This document shows positions 44,513 through 52,451 of a stretch of 64,000 nucleotides of DNA, piece after piece (the stretch's first letter is position 1; each line of letters opens with the position of its first letter). The translations under genes were made by a program, and so were the position numbers. The stretch spans positions 434,001-498,000 of the forward strand of contig NZ_JACHIJ010000005.1 of the NCBI RefSeq assembly GCF_014203115.1, written 5' to 3'. The notes beneath the pieces are model-generated. The model saw only the letters and a program-made list of their open reading frames with translations. It had not been told where the DNA came from and did no database searches. This DNA comes from Afipia massiliensis. GTDB taxonomy: Bacteria > Pseudomonadota > Alphaproteobacteria > Rhizobiales > Xanthobacteraceae.

Positions 44513-45433
44513 ATGCCTTATCTTGTTGCCTCCGATCTTCCCGCTGAGAGCGCGGGTCGGCGCTTCCGCGCATTGCTGCAACGTCCCGGCATTCTCCGTA
44601 TGCCGGGCGCTCACAACGGCATGGCCGCGCTTCAAGCCAAGGCTGCGGGATTCGATGCGCTTTATCTGTCCGGCGCGGCCATGACGGCCTCGATGGGCCT
44701 GCCGGATCTTGGCGTCATCACGGTGGATGAAGTCGCGTTCTTCGTGCGCCAGATCGTGCGCGCATCAGGCCTGCCGCTGCTGGTCGATGGCGATACCGGT
44801 TACGGCGAGGCGCTCAACGTCATGCACATGGTGCGGACCTTCGAGGAAGCGGGCGCTGGCGCGGTGCATCTCGAGGACCAACTCCTGCCCAAGAAATGCG
44901 GACACCTGAACGACAAGAAACTTGCGGACGCCCACGATATGGCTGCGAAAGTCGCCGCCGCTGCAAAAGCGCGCCGCGATCTGGTCATCATCGCGCGCAC
45001 CGACGCGGCCGCGAGCGAGGGGTTGGACGGCGCGGTGGCACGCGCGAAGCTCTACATGGAGGCCGGCGCCGACGCGATTTTCCCCGAGGCGCTGAACACC
45101 GCCGAGATGTTTCGCGCGTTCGCAAAGCGCATGCCCGGCGTGCCGTTGTTGGCGAACATGACCGAATTCGGAAAAACGCCGTTCTTCACGGCAGCCGAAT
45201 TTCAGGACATGGGCTACCGGATGGTGATTTGGCCGGTGTCGTCGCTGCGCGTCGCCAACAAGGCCCAGCAGGAGCTCTATGCGGCCATTGCACGCGACGG
45301 CGGGACTCACAAGGTTGTGGACCGGATGCAGACCCGCGCCGAACTCTACGACATGATCGGCCTTCATGAGTACGAAGCGCTGGATGCGTCCATCGTCCAG
45401 ACCATTGTTCCGGAGAGCATGCCGCAACGGTAA
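44513..45433 (+). CDS. prpB: methylisocitrate lyase
   Basis: Isocitrate-lyase-superfamily enzyme of 306 residues that splits 2-methylisocitrate into pyruvate and succinate. LYLSGAAMTASMGLPDLG, LVDGDTGYGEALNV with Mg ligands, EDQLLPKKCGHL carrying the catalytic Cys, and NMTEFGKTPFFT are all present. It ends the operon. No acnD, prpF or acs-like prpE gene is in the locus, so PrpD and a general aconitase are presumably used for the isomerisation. Confidence 0.93.
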   Translation: MPYLVASDLPAESAGRRFRALLQRPGILRMPGAHNGMAALQAKAAGFDALYLSGAAMTASMGLPDLGVITVDEVAFFVRQIVRASGLPLLVDGDTGYGEALNVMHMVRTFEEAGAGAVHLEDQLLPKKCGHLNDKKLADAHDMAAKVAAAAKARRDLVIIARTDAAASEGLDGAVARAKLYMEAGADAIFPEALNTAEMFRAFAKRMPGVPLLANMTEFGKTPFFTAAEFQDMGYRMVIWPVSSLRVANKAQQELYAAIARDGGTHKVVDRMQTRAELYDMIGLHEYEALDASIVQTIVPESMPQR

Positions 45434-45647
45434 CTGAGTTGGCTGTATAAACTTTCAATCGATCTTTGATTGACGACATTCCATAGCCGTACGCGTAGAA
45501 CCAATCAACGGCCAGCTAGCTTTTCAGATTTTCTTATCAGCGATCCCTAAGCCGGAGCGCTGCTCTGACGGAAATACCGGGACCGGCCTGTTCACCGGCG
45601 TCTCACGCCCGACCTAGAACTTGCATCGTCAAAAGCTGGTCGTCCGG

Positions 45648-45923
45648 CTACCGCAACGCCGCTGCTTTGAAGGCAGCTTGCAGCAGTTCGATGTCCTGCG
45701 AGGTCGTTGGCTGCCATCCACAAGGGCATTGCTGATTCCGGTGAGTAGCGGCGACCTGCCGATAGACCGATCCGAGCGCTCCAGCCATGGCACTGATGAC
45801 GGCCACAGGCGAGAGATGCGAAGCATCAAGTGCCCGGCAGAAAGCCGTCATCAGTACGCGATCAAGATCAGCTTCCACCGACCTAGGATCGTCAGTATTC
45901 GGGACGTCTTGTGGTTTCAGCAT
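45648..45923 (-). CDS. hypothetical protein with C-terminal CPCGW motif
   Basis: A 91-residue protein starting at the ATG at 45923, which follows a strong GGGGGAG. The body is helical (VEADLDRVLMTAFCRALDA, SPVAVISAMAGALGSVYRQV) and ends NQQCPCGWQPTTSQD, then a helix. A longer frame to 46043 has no ribosome site. I do not recognise the family; the CPCGW could bind metal. Its strand is opposite to prpDCB. Confidence 0.55.
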   Translation of the reverse strand: MLKPQDVPNTDDPRSVEADLDRVLMTAFCRALDASHLSPVAVISAMAGALGSVYRQVAATHRNQQCPCGWQPTTSQDIELLQAAFKAAALR

Positions 45924-46331
45924 TTCTCCCCCGCTGTGGGGCGCCTGCACAATCGCGGGGCATCTCCGACGACCTGTATGCTTTTCCCGATTGATGCTCA
46001 ATACATCCGCATTAGAAGGCATCGAAGGTATTGGACGCTGCAACAGTCTAGGATTCCGACGTAGCTATGAGCTGTCCCCTACTCGTCTCAATTCAGCGAT
46101 TGCATCGCCTTTAAATCGCGCGGCGCTTCCGCGCTCTATGAAGTCATCGCCAACAATCCACTTGCCGCCGAACCTATACCAAAACCTGATCGCGTCGAAC
46201 TGATACGCGAATTCATAGACACCCCACCGAACGAAGCGCGTCGGATCACGAAGGGCATCGCGCTAAAGTCTACTTGCTCTCCCCCATTGGTTGCGCTTGG
46301 ATGGTGTCTGGGTCTGGGGAGGCTTACAGAA
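45924..46331. other. gap containing a start-less, conserved-looking reading frame
   Basis: From about 46089 to 46280 the plus strand encodes SRGASALYEVIANNPLAAEP, then IPKPDRVELIREFIDTPPNEARRI, which has protein-like composition but no start codon or ribosome site, and the frame runs on into the lipoprotein remnant. It is probably the debris of a gene. The remaining bases show nothing recognisable. Confidence 0.4.
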
Positions 46332-46584
46332 ATGAGAATATTGTGCGTTGCGGCGCTTTGCGTCGCGCTGGGCGGCTGCGCGTCTGTTACGCGCGGCTGG
46401 GATGAGCAAATCGCGGGGCAACATCCTCCTGGGCGGCGTGGTCGATGGCGTAGTTGATGCCGCAAGCGGCGCTGCGCTCGACCACAAGCCAAACCCGGTC
46501 ATTGTCACCCTGAAGCCTATTGCCCCTCCACCGCCTCCGCACAAGCCGCGACGCCCAAAGGCTCCGCCGCGCGCCACTTCGTAA
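46332..46584 (+). pseudogene. lipoprotein gene with internal deletion and frame change
   Basis: The 5' end encodes a lipoprotein signal, MRILCVAALCVALGGCASVT, with RGWDEQI after it, and then a stop at 46453. A different frame from about 46400 to 46584 encodes GNILLGGVVDGVVDAASGAA, LDHKPNPVIVTLKPIAPPPP and a basic Pro-rich tail. Full-length relatives that I recall have both parts joined by some 60 residues, so the middle is missing and the frame is lost. Almost certainly inactive. Confidence 0.65.
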
Positions 46585-46600
46585 AACCTGAGGTCTGATA

Positions 46601-47014
46601 ATGCTCCTTGCAATTACCGGCGTGTGGCTCGCTCTCGCAAGCGCCGCGCCAGATAATCACGTCGTAAAAGTGCAGGAAACGCTCGGGGGAAAGGTTCAAC
46701 CCTTTGGCCGGGAGCAGCTGAATTTGGCGGCGAACGAATGCCGCGCCCGCATGGCCAAGGACAACCCAACGATAAAATTGACAGGAAAGCTCATTCTCGC
46801 CACGCGGCGGAGAAACGAGACCATGGTCAAACTGTTCAGCGTTCCGCCTGACGACGCGATCGCCCTGGTAGCTCCAGCCCTCTTCACGAATGCAATCGGC
46901 GGACCCCGCAAGGGAATTATGGCCTGCAAGTTCGACATCAAAGACAAGCGCCTCGTCTACAATAGAATGGACAGGATTGGGCCTCTCAGCGCAGTCGTAA
47001 CGGGTGTGAAATAG
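46601..47014 (+). CDS. exported protein of unknown function
   Basis: A 137-residue protein with a short signal-like start (MLLAITGVWLALASAAPDN) and no transmembrane segment after it. The body has NLAANECRARMAKDNPTIKL and ACKFDIKDKRLVYNRMD; two Cys may pair. The start is 16 bases after the lipoprotein remnant. No family recognised. It borders the recombinase remnant and the tRNA fragment, so it may belong to either side of the island border. Confidence 0.55.
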   Translation: MLLAITGVWLALASAAPDNHVVKVQETLGGKVQPFGREQLNLAANECRARMAKDNPTIKLTGKLILATRRRNETMVKLFSVPPDDAIALVAPALFTNAIGGPRKGIMACKFDIKDKRLVYNRMDRIGPLSAVVTGVK

Positions 47015-47040
47015 TAACCGTCGAAGATCGTGCTATAGCG

Positions 47041-47355
47041 CCTAGAGCTATCGATATAGCGCCCCGCATTCAAGCACTCGAAGCTGAGAAGATTTCTATC
47101 GCAGATCAGCTCGCAGCGGCAGACGCGGAAAACAACGTCGTCATGATCCACCCCGCCGCGATCAGGCACTATCTCGCCGATGTGGAACTCATGAGGGCGG
47201 CTCTGGAAGACGATAAGGCTGCCGAACGATCCGAACTAATCGAACCGCTAAGGCGACTGATTCAAAGTGTCGTGGTGCACGCCAGCCCCGGCGTAAAGGG
47301 CTTTGAGGTCGAAATTAAAGGCCGTCTGCACGAGTTAGTCGACCGGCCTCTCGTG
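47041..47355 (+). pseudogene. C-terminal remnant of a large serine recombinase
   Basis: Reads RAIDIAPRIQALEAEKISIA, DQLAAADAENNVVMIHPAAI and RHYLADVELMRAALED, followed by ERSELIEPLRRLIQSVVVHA. This is the coiled-coil and end region of resolvase-type large serine recombinases. The catalytic and zinc-ribbon domains are absent; upstream sequence is the unrelated exported-protein gene. The frame continues downstream through the tRNA fragment, giving the artefact GSERGTRTPDPR. It is a leftover of an earlier integration event. Confidence 0.7.
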
Positions 47356-47370
47356 GGTGGGGGGCCGAAT

Positions 47371-47418
47371 GGTAGCGAGAGAGGGACTCGAACCCCCGAC
47401 CCCAGGATTATGATGAGC
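47371..47418 (-). tRNA. 3' fragment of a tRNA (probably Met, CAT), attachment-site remnant
   Basis: On the minus strand the sequence reads from an anticodon loop with CATAA through the variable loop, a T-arm with GGTTCGAGTCC, an acceptor strand TCTCGCT, A and CCA. The 5' half (D-arm and 5' acceptor) is missing. tRNA 3' ends are standard targets of tyrosine integrases, and an integrase gene starts 165 bases away, so this is most likely one arm of an integration site. No second copy was found in the window. Confidence 0.75.
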
Positions 47419-47582
47419 CGCCTTTTATGGTCTAGGAGCCTCACTGGATCATACCGTGACGTTTTTTCCCCGAAAAACGGGGAGACTTCACTCCTTGAGG
47501 CTGCAATCCGGTCCGAATTCTTGGTTTCGCTGGCACGAGCGTGGTACGATTGCCGCGAAATTCCAATTCCAAGGATTCAATT

Positions 47583-49097
47583 GTGGCCGCTAACAAGCTT
47601 TCCACGAGGTGCGACCTGACCGCCAAGGTCGTCGAGGAGGCCATTGCACTGGCGCTCGCGGGCAAAACCCCGCGCTACGATTATTGCGACAACAGTCAGC
47701 CCTACTTCGTGCTGCGGGTCCGGGGTCATTCCTTGTCCTGGTTGGTCAAGACGCGGGATAACAGCATCAAGATCGGCAACGCCATGCCTCCTCAGCATCG
47801 CAAGCGCCTGCCGGAGCGGCGCATGCGGGCGAGCAAGGTGGGCGATGAGGACCTCGGACTGCGGGAGGCCACCAGGAGGGCCAAGATCGAATGGGCCAAG
47901 CTGGGCAACCAGGTCGCCGCGCTGGAAGAGAGGCAGTGCTGGACCTGGGACCAACTCGTCGAAGCCTATAAGACGTATATCTCGGGCATGCGCGAGGACG
48001 CCCGGGGTCAGCCTATCTACCCATCAAAGGAGACCAAAAGCGACGTCAGGCTGATCTTTGCCCGTCCCGAGGTCGCCAAACACGCAACCAGGCTCCTCAA
48101 CAACCTGGATGAGCACTGGTTCGAGGATGTTCAGGAGGCTCTCCATAACGCACATGGCTACGACGCTTACCGGAAGTTCCGGAGCTACGGCCGCGCGGCG
48201 CTGAATTGGGCCCAGAAATTCAAACGCAAGGAGAGCGGCCTGGACGGCCGACAATGGTGGAAGCTGGCTGAGGAGCGGAGGCGCACCTCAAAGGAAGTCG
48301 AAAAGAAGCTCGTCCGGACCAAGGAGCTCAAGAAGAAGAAGTCCGACTTCAGGGTCGAGCATCTCGGCAAGCTTCTGGCCCAGCATGAGCGCTTCTGTCT
48401 TGCACGCTTCGGCAATGAGCGCATTTCGCCCGGTGTGCGATGGGGCTTATGGTGGGACTGCCTGACCGGACATCGGCGGGGATCCGGTACGTGGATTGCT
48501 TACGACGATATCGTCTTCGAGGACCCTCGCCTTCCGAAAGGCTGGGGACTGGCGACTTGGCAGCCGGAAGTCATGAAAACACAGAACGCCTTTACTCTTC
48601 CGATCCCACCGCTCGGACTTCATATCATCCGCTGCTGCCGACGGGATGTGGATACAGCGACCGCTCGCATCGTCAAGAACCTCAAAAGTCCATGGATCTT
48701 CACTTCGAGGGTGCTTCAATCCGATGCGGGCATCATCCCCGCATCAGGCTCCGGCCTCGCGAACCACATTCGAAATATGCGCGGTCAGCGTGCTAAACAT
48801 GGCGGCAATCATCGAGATATTCTCAAGGGCATCCCGCCATTCAGCATGCACATTGTCCGCTCCACGATGGGAGATTATATCCTTGATGAAACAGATCTCC
48901 CTCGAGGCGTGGCCTCGCTCATCATCGCCCATGAAATTGCGGGCGACCACAGGTCAGAAATGGACCGCGTTGGCGATACGGGAAAACGTTGGTACTTCCA
49001 GGCGCAGCGCATCCCCGAAAAGACCAAAGGAATGGAGCTGTGGTCGAAAGCCCTTCTAGAGGCTTTCGATAACGCAGGAGGCATCTATCCGACGTGA
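47583..49097 (+). CDS. tyrosine recombinase / island integrase
   Basis: Site-specific recombinase of 504 residues. Catalytic residues visible: Arg286 in GVRWGLWWD, His423 and Arg426 in HIVRSTMGD, a later His in GDHRSEMDRVGD and Tyr471 in RWYFQAQR. An N-terminal arm and a basic helical core domain (KEVEKKLVRTKELKKKKSDF) precede the catalytic domain. GTG at 47583 is chosen because AAGGA lies 7 bases before it; a GTG at 47541 is also in frame. It is oriented away from the tRNA fragment and probably inserted the accessory genes that follow. Confidence 0.88.
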   Translation: MAANKLSTRCDLTAKVVEEAIALALAGKTPRYDYCDNSQPYFVLRVRGHSLSWLVKTRDNSIKIGNAMPPQHRKRLPERRMRASKVGDEDLGLREATRRAKIEWAKLGNQVAALEERQCWTWDQLVEAYKTYISGMREDARGQPIYPSKETKSDVRLIFARPEVAKHATRLLNNLDEHWFEDVQEALHNAHGYDAYRKFRSYGRAALNWAQKFKRKESGLDGRQWWKLAEERRRTSKEVEKKLVRTKELKKKKSDFRVEHLGKLLAQHERFCLARFGNERISPGVRWGLWWDCLTGHRRGSGTWIAYDDIVFEDPRLPKGWGLATWQPEVMKTQNAFTLPIPPLGLHIIRCCRRDVDTATARIVKNLKSPWIFTSRVLQSDAGIIPASGSGLANHIRNMRGQRAKHGGNHRDILKGIPPFSMHIVRSTMGDYILDETDLPRGVASLIIAHEIAGDHRSEMDRVGDTGKRWYFQAQRIPEKTKGMELWSKALLEAFDNAGGIYPT

Positions 49098-49181
49098 TCG
49101 TTCGCCGCGTGTCTGGCGTCAAGAGGAAGCTCAGATAGCAATATCGCTTTGGGCGGCCCGAGCGCATCCATCAGTATATTG

Positions 49182-49218
49182 CTATACGCCAAAGCGTATT
49201 ATGCGTCATAACGTATAG
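49182..49218. promoter_or_regulatory. inverted CTATACG motifs before the first small XRE gene
   Basis: CTATACG at 49182-49188 and its reverse complement CGTATAG at 49212-49218 flank an inner ATACG/CGTAT pair. The same CTATACG recurs at 50124-50130 before the island operon. They lie 35 bases before the XRE ATG, so they could be its operators. Confidence 0.5.
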
Positions 49219-49252
49219 AAAGTCTTTTGCCCGCGATGCTTGATCGCGGTGG

Positions 49253-49486
49253 ATGGCCAAGGAACCAAGAAATTCGCCACGTAGCGTTCTGGCACGTAAC
49301 GTCAGACGGCTTCGGCTTGAGCGCGGCTATTCCCAGGAGGAACTCGCTGCCGAGGCCAAGACAAGGCAGGCTCTCGTAAGCAAGGTCGAAGTCAGCGACG
49401 CAAATCCCACGCTCGATTCGCTCGCGCGGCTGGCACGGGCTCTGGGCGTGGACTTAGCCGAGCTTTTCGACGCGTCCCGCAAGTGA
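49253..49486 (+). CDS. small XRE-family regulator, copy A
   Basis: A 77-residue single-domain HTH_3 protein: ARNVRRLRLERGYSQEELAA, then QALVSKVEVSDANPTLDSLA with DLAELFD at the end. It matches the second XRE protein 300 bases downstream over most of its length (NPTLDS, ALGV, VELFD-type end). Such minimal XRE proteins act as dimeric repressors, often of the element that carries them. Confidence 0.83.
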   Translation: MAKEPRNSPRSVLARNVRRLRLERGYSQEELAAEAKTRQALVSKVEVSDANPTLDSLARLARALGVDLAELFDASRK

Positions 49487-49798
49487 GCGGAGCAGATACG
49501 CCGGCGTTGTAGGCGAACGCGCCGACTACTTCCGATTGGCATCAGCCGCGAGACTACGCACCTAGGCGACGTGGTGATGCGCCTGTTCACGAGCCACAAG
49601 CAGCGCGCACCACATTCCGATAGGCCGCCGATCTGCACGTAGCTGCGTTGATCACCTCCACGCGAATCCTTGCCCCTAATCGGGGTAGCGGGAGCTTTTG
49701 AATCATGCCAAGGTTGGTGTGGCATGCTCCTACGTCGACTTGTCCGAAGACGCGTCAAGGATTCGACAGGAGCCGTGCCCAAACCTAAGTCCTTTCCG
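49487..49798. other. gap between the two small XRE genes
   Basis: No credible gene. The frame of XRE copy B extends back to 49670 (with possible starts at 49724 and 49775), so the true 5' end of that gene could reach into this stretch. Confidence 0.4.
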
Positions 49799-50029
49799 AT
49801 GCGAAAAGCAGGCGATGATATCGTCAAAGATACTTTCGGCCGAAAGGTAAGAGAACTTCGGCTTTCCTTGAGCATGTCCCAGGCAGATTTGGCAGATAGG
49901 ACGGAGACCCGTCAGGCGTTCATCAGTGAGATTGAGCGAGGAGAAGCCAACCCGACGCTCGACTCGATCCTGCGGATCGCAACAGCCTTGGGTGTTGAGG
50001 TGGTCGAGCTTTTTGACTCACGTCAATGA
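49799..50029 (+). CDS. small XRE-family regulator, copy B
   Basis: A 76-residue HTH_3 protein from the ATG at 49799: FGRKVRELRLSLSMSQADLA, RQAFISEIERGEANPTLDSI, VEVVELFDSRQ. The start is not fixed by a clear ribosome site; GTG 49775 (AGGAG upstream) or ATG 49724 would add 8 or 25 residues. It is a paralogue of copy A. The next segment holds direct repeats that either could bind. Confidence 0.8.
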   Translation: MRKAGDDIVKDTFGRKVRELRLSLSMSQADLADRTETRQAFISEIERGEANPTLDSILRIATALGVEVVELFDSRQ

Positions 50030-50123
50030 TGAAGCTGGATTGATCGTAGGCGGAGCCTGCCTCCGCCGAGACGACCTAAATCCGTCCCAAGACTTTTAGC
50101 GCCATATCTTTGACGTACTTTTG

Positions 50124-50179
50124 CTATACGTTATATCGCATAACATGACTGCGAATTAGTATAACATGAGTGCGAATTA
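50124..50179. repeat. direct 19-bp repeats and CTATACG motif before the island operon
   Basis: ATAACATGACTGCGAATTA at 50140-50158 and ATAACATGAGTGCGAATTA at 50161-50179 differ by one base and are offset by 21 bp, two helical turns. CTATACG lies just upstream at 50124-50130. This stretch is AT-rich compared with its surroundings. It looks like a tandem operator, or less likely iterons. No gene lies between 50030 and 50500. Confidence 0.6.
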
Positions 50180-50500
50180 AATTGTAAGGCGTTTTGATGC
50201 GGCTGAGGATTTGACCAGCAGCCGGTTTTGTCTTCGTCTTGATCACTGCAGAGGCGCCACCTTTCGAATCCGATGTTCGGATTGTCGAAACGGCTGGATT
50301 CGTTAGTCCGAAACGCCACGGACCTTTCCGGCCACCCTGACGGACAGCATCAGAACCGCCATTCTCACCTTTCAATCCCAGATCAATACGGACCTTGAAC
50401 GTTCGAGCTCCATGAAAGAAAGGATTACGCCGATGTCCAGCAAACACCCCCGCCATGACGACATCTTCCGTGATCCGCAACTTCTTCAGGACATCGATCA

Positions 50501-51094
50501 ATGCGCATCTCTCAACTTCGCCGTCAGACTGTCGTCCCGTCCTTCTTCGCGAGCTCCAAATGCAAGATTGCGATTCCCCTACGCAACGTCCTTCTCCGCG
50601 ACGCGCTCCAGCAAGCGAGCCTTGAGTCTTCGGTTCGGGCGATCAGCTATCGGAAGGCTACGCACTTACAAGGCTCGCCGGTCGCGCTTATAGGCGTGGT
50701 GATAGAAAGAGTGGACGGGAATTTTCTTCTCGCGGTTTGCGAGACGCGACCGAAGCGTAGCGACGAGGAACTCTCTCGCCTGGCAGAAGCGCTCGAAAGC
50801 AGCGGACTACGCTTGCTCGAACGGGACGCTCACGATATCAGACGTGAACCCTTGTTCTCCAACGCGCGCACAGTCTGGTCGTATGAGCGCTATCATGTCC
50901 CACTCAAGGACAGGCTCAAGATCGCAGCGGCGCTCAGCGAAGACGGACCGCAATCGATCATCGAGTTGGAAGAGCGTGCTCGTCCTACCTGCGATATCCT
51001 CGCTGCAGTTTGCGCTCTGGCTTGCGAGGACCTGGTGCGGCTCAACATCGACGATGCCCCCTTAAGCCCGAGCACCATTGTGCTCGGAGGATAG
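50501..51094 (+). CDS. hypothetical protein, distant TnsA-like fold possible
   Basis: A 197-residue cytoplasmic protein. N-terminal half: KCKIAIPLRNVLLRDALQQA and a beta-rich VALIGVVIERVDGNFLLAVC, with ETRP after it; then a helix and LRLLERDAHDIRREPLFSNA. C-terminal half: a winged-helix-like RLKIAAALSEDGPQSIIELE and CALACEDLVRLNIDD. The layout (strand pair, E-T-R after the last strand, a helix, then a helical DNA-binding part) resembles TnsA-type endonuclease subunits, but a convincing D-E-K active site is not seen. AGGA lies 10 bases before the ATG. It precedes the six-gene operon by 85 bases. Confidence 0.55.
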   Translation: MRISQLRRQTVVPSFFASSKCKIAIPLRNVLLRDALQQASLESSVRAISYRKATHLQGSPVALIGVVIERVDGNFLLAVCETRPKRSDEELSRLAEALESSGLRLLERDAHDIRREPLFSNARTVWSYERYHVPLKDRLKIAAALSEDGPQSIIELEERARPTCDILAAVCALACEDLVRLNIDDAPLSPSTIVLGG

Positions 51095-51179
51095 GAAATC
51101 TGACCGCGTGTACTGGTGCGAGCTATTCGCGCGGGCTGGTTTCGCGAACGACGTTCGCTGATTTGGCATGAGGCGTATG

Positions 51180-51725
51180 ATGGCAGATATAGTGCGCGAT
51201 TGGCGGACCGAGCTGGTCGAGGCTTACCCCGACCTTTTTCACCCGCCGGTGGGTGACCCAGGTGCCGCCCAGGGATCGCCGGAATGCGGCGAAGGGTGGT
51301 GCGACCTGCTAGAGCGCGCCTTTGCTCGCATCCGGACTGCGGTCCAGGCCGACGGCGGCTCGTTGAAGGTCGCGCAGATCAAGGAAAAGTACGGGACGCT
51401 GAGGCTGTACTGGCAAGGCAGCTTGTCACCCGAGGCCCGCGCCCAGGTCGCAGAGGCCGTCGATTTGGCGGAAGCCCGCTCTGCTTGCACGTGCGAGCTT
51501 TGTGGCGAAAACGGGCGGTTGTACGGCCCGGACTGGCTGACGACGCGCTGCATGACCCACGCCCGGGGACGTCCCGTCGAGAGACCACCAGGCTTCGAAA
51601 ACATTCACCTCATGCAACGCATCGTAGACGGTCGGCTTCGAACCGTCGCGTGTCGCCGCTACGACAGGGCGTCGGACCGCTTCATCGACGTCGACCCGGC
51701 CTCTTTGGGGATCGAGGAAGAGTGA
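51180..51725 (+). CDS. island operon gene 1: Cys-motif protein, paralogue of gene 2
   Basis: A 181-residue protein beginning MADIVRDWRTELVEAYPDLF, with GWCDLLERAF, an alpha-beta stretch VAQIKEKYGTLRLYW and the motif SACTCELCG, followed by TRCMTHARG. Two CxC/xxC cysteines plus a later Cys and His suggest a structural zinc site. The ATG at 51180 aligns exactly with the start of gene 2 and has GAGG before it; the frame's first ATG is at 51168. It ends one base before gene 2. Function unknown; I know it only as an accessory-genome type. Confidence 0.75.
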   Translation: MADIVRDWRTELVEAYPDLFHPPVGDPGAAQGSPECGEGWCDLLERAFARIRTAVQADGGSLKVAQIKEKYGTLRLYWQGSLSPEARAQVAEAVDLAEARSACTCELCGENGRLYGPDWLTTRCMTHARGRPVERPPGFENIHLMQRIVDGRLRTVACRRYDRASDRFIDVDPASLGIEEE

Positions 51726-51726
51726 G

Positions 51727-52260
51727 ATGGCGCAAATCGTCAACGACTGGCGCCTCGACTTCATGCGAGCGCACCCTCGCCTGTTCGACGTCATGCCCGG
51801 CGAGCCGGAGCATTCCTTCGGCTACCCGCTCTGCAACGAGGGCTGGCGCGAAGTACTGGAGAATCTCTGCATCAGAATCGAAGCCGTGTTGCAGCAGGGC
51901 GAGACATTTGCGTTTGTCCGCATCAAACAGAAGATGGGCATCCTCCGCGTCGACTGGGATGGCGGAATCTCCGACGAGACCGAGATCCGGGTCGTTGAGG
52001 CCGTCGATCTTGCGACGGCGCGTTCAGCCTGTACCTGCGAAATCTGCGGTATCGAAGGGACGCTTTACAGCAACCGCGAATGGCTTGCGACGAGGTGTAG
52101 TCGACACGCTACGGGCGATCCGGTCCCGCGACGGCCTGGCTTCGAGAATGTCCACCTCTTGCGCCGGAGACCAAGTGGGTCGGACATGTACCACGCGCGG
52201 TACGACCGGGACACCGACACATTGACCGAGATTGAGCCGCCGTCGGACTCGGATGAATAG
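51727..52260 (+). CDS. island operon gene 2: Cys-motif protein, paralogue of gene 1
   Basis: A 177-residue protein beginning MAQIVNDWRLDFMRAHPRLF, then NEGWREVLENL, FVRIKQKMGILRVDW and SACTCEICG, with LATRCSRHATGDPVPRRPGF. It shares with gene 1 the start, GW-x-x-(L/V)LE, the Cys motif, the TRC..HA.G.PV.R.PGFEN.HL block and an acidic C-terminus. The two are tandem duplicates kept in the same order and frame pattern, which suggests a heteromer or divergent targets. It ends 3 bases before the next gene. Confidence 0.75.
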   Translation: MAQIVNDWRLDFMRAHPRLFDVMPGEPEHSFGYPLCNEGWREVLENLCIRIEAVLQQGETFAFVRIKQKMGILRVDWDGGISDETEIRVVEAVDLATARSACTCEICGIEGTLYSNREWLATRCSRHATGDPVPRRPGFENVHLLRRRPSGSDMYHARYDRDTDTLTEIEPPSDSDE

Positions 52261-52263
52261 GCG

Positions 52264-52431
52264 ATGTCCAGATTTCGCTACCACGGCCGCGGCCGGGGAG
52301 GCACGTTCGTCTACAACGGTCGGCACGCCTGTCCGAACTGCGGCTCGCCGGATGTGCAGTTTGCCTTGGGCATTGAAGAACTGTCGGACGATGACCCACT
52401 CATAGATGCCTTGAAGCGGCTGACCGAATAA
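52264..52431 (+). CDS. island operon gene 3: 55-residue zinc-ribbon protein
   Basis: A short gene starting 3 bases after gene 2. It encodes MSRFRYHGRGRGGTFVYNGR, HACPNCGSPDVQFALGI and an acidic helix to KRLTE. The CPNCG pair and upstream His are a half zinc ribbon. The tight spacing and intact frame support translation. It could be a small adaptor of the neighbouring enzymes. Confidence 0.6.
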   Translation: MSRFRYHGRGRGGTFVYNGRHACPNCGSPDVQFALGIEELSDDDPLIDALKRLTE

Positions 52432-52451
52432 GACGACAAGAAGGACGGGGA

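Noticed and set aside
47371-47418. A complete functional tRNA gene
   Set aside because: Only the anticodon loop to the 3' end is present; no D-arm or 5' acceptor strand follows.
47143-47619. A 158-residue protein containing GSERGTRTPDPR
   Set aside because: That peptide is the translation of the tRNA fragment; the frame is a recombinase remnant running through non-coding DNA.
50124-50501. A 125-codon minus-strand frame across the direct repeats
   Set aside because: Its C-terminal half translates the operator repeats and the remainder has no motif or ribosome site.
50412-50693. A 93-codon plus-strand frame overlapping the 197-residue gene
   Set aside because: Its start looks reasonable, but it overlaps the better-supported frame and becomes Arg/Ser-rich. 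A short leader peptide cannot be excluded.
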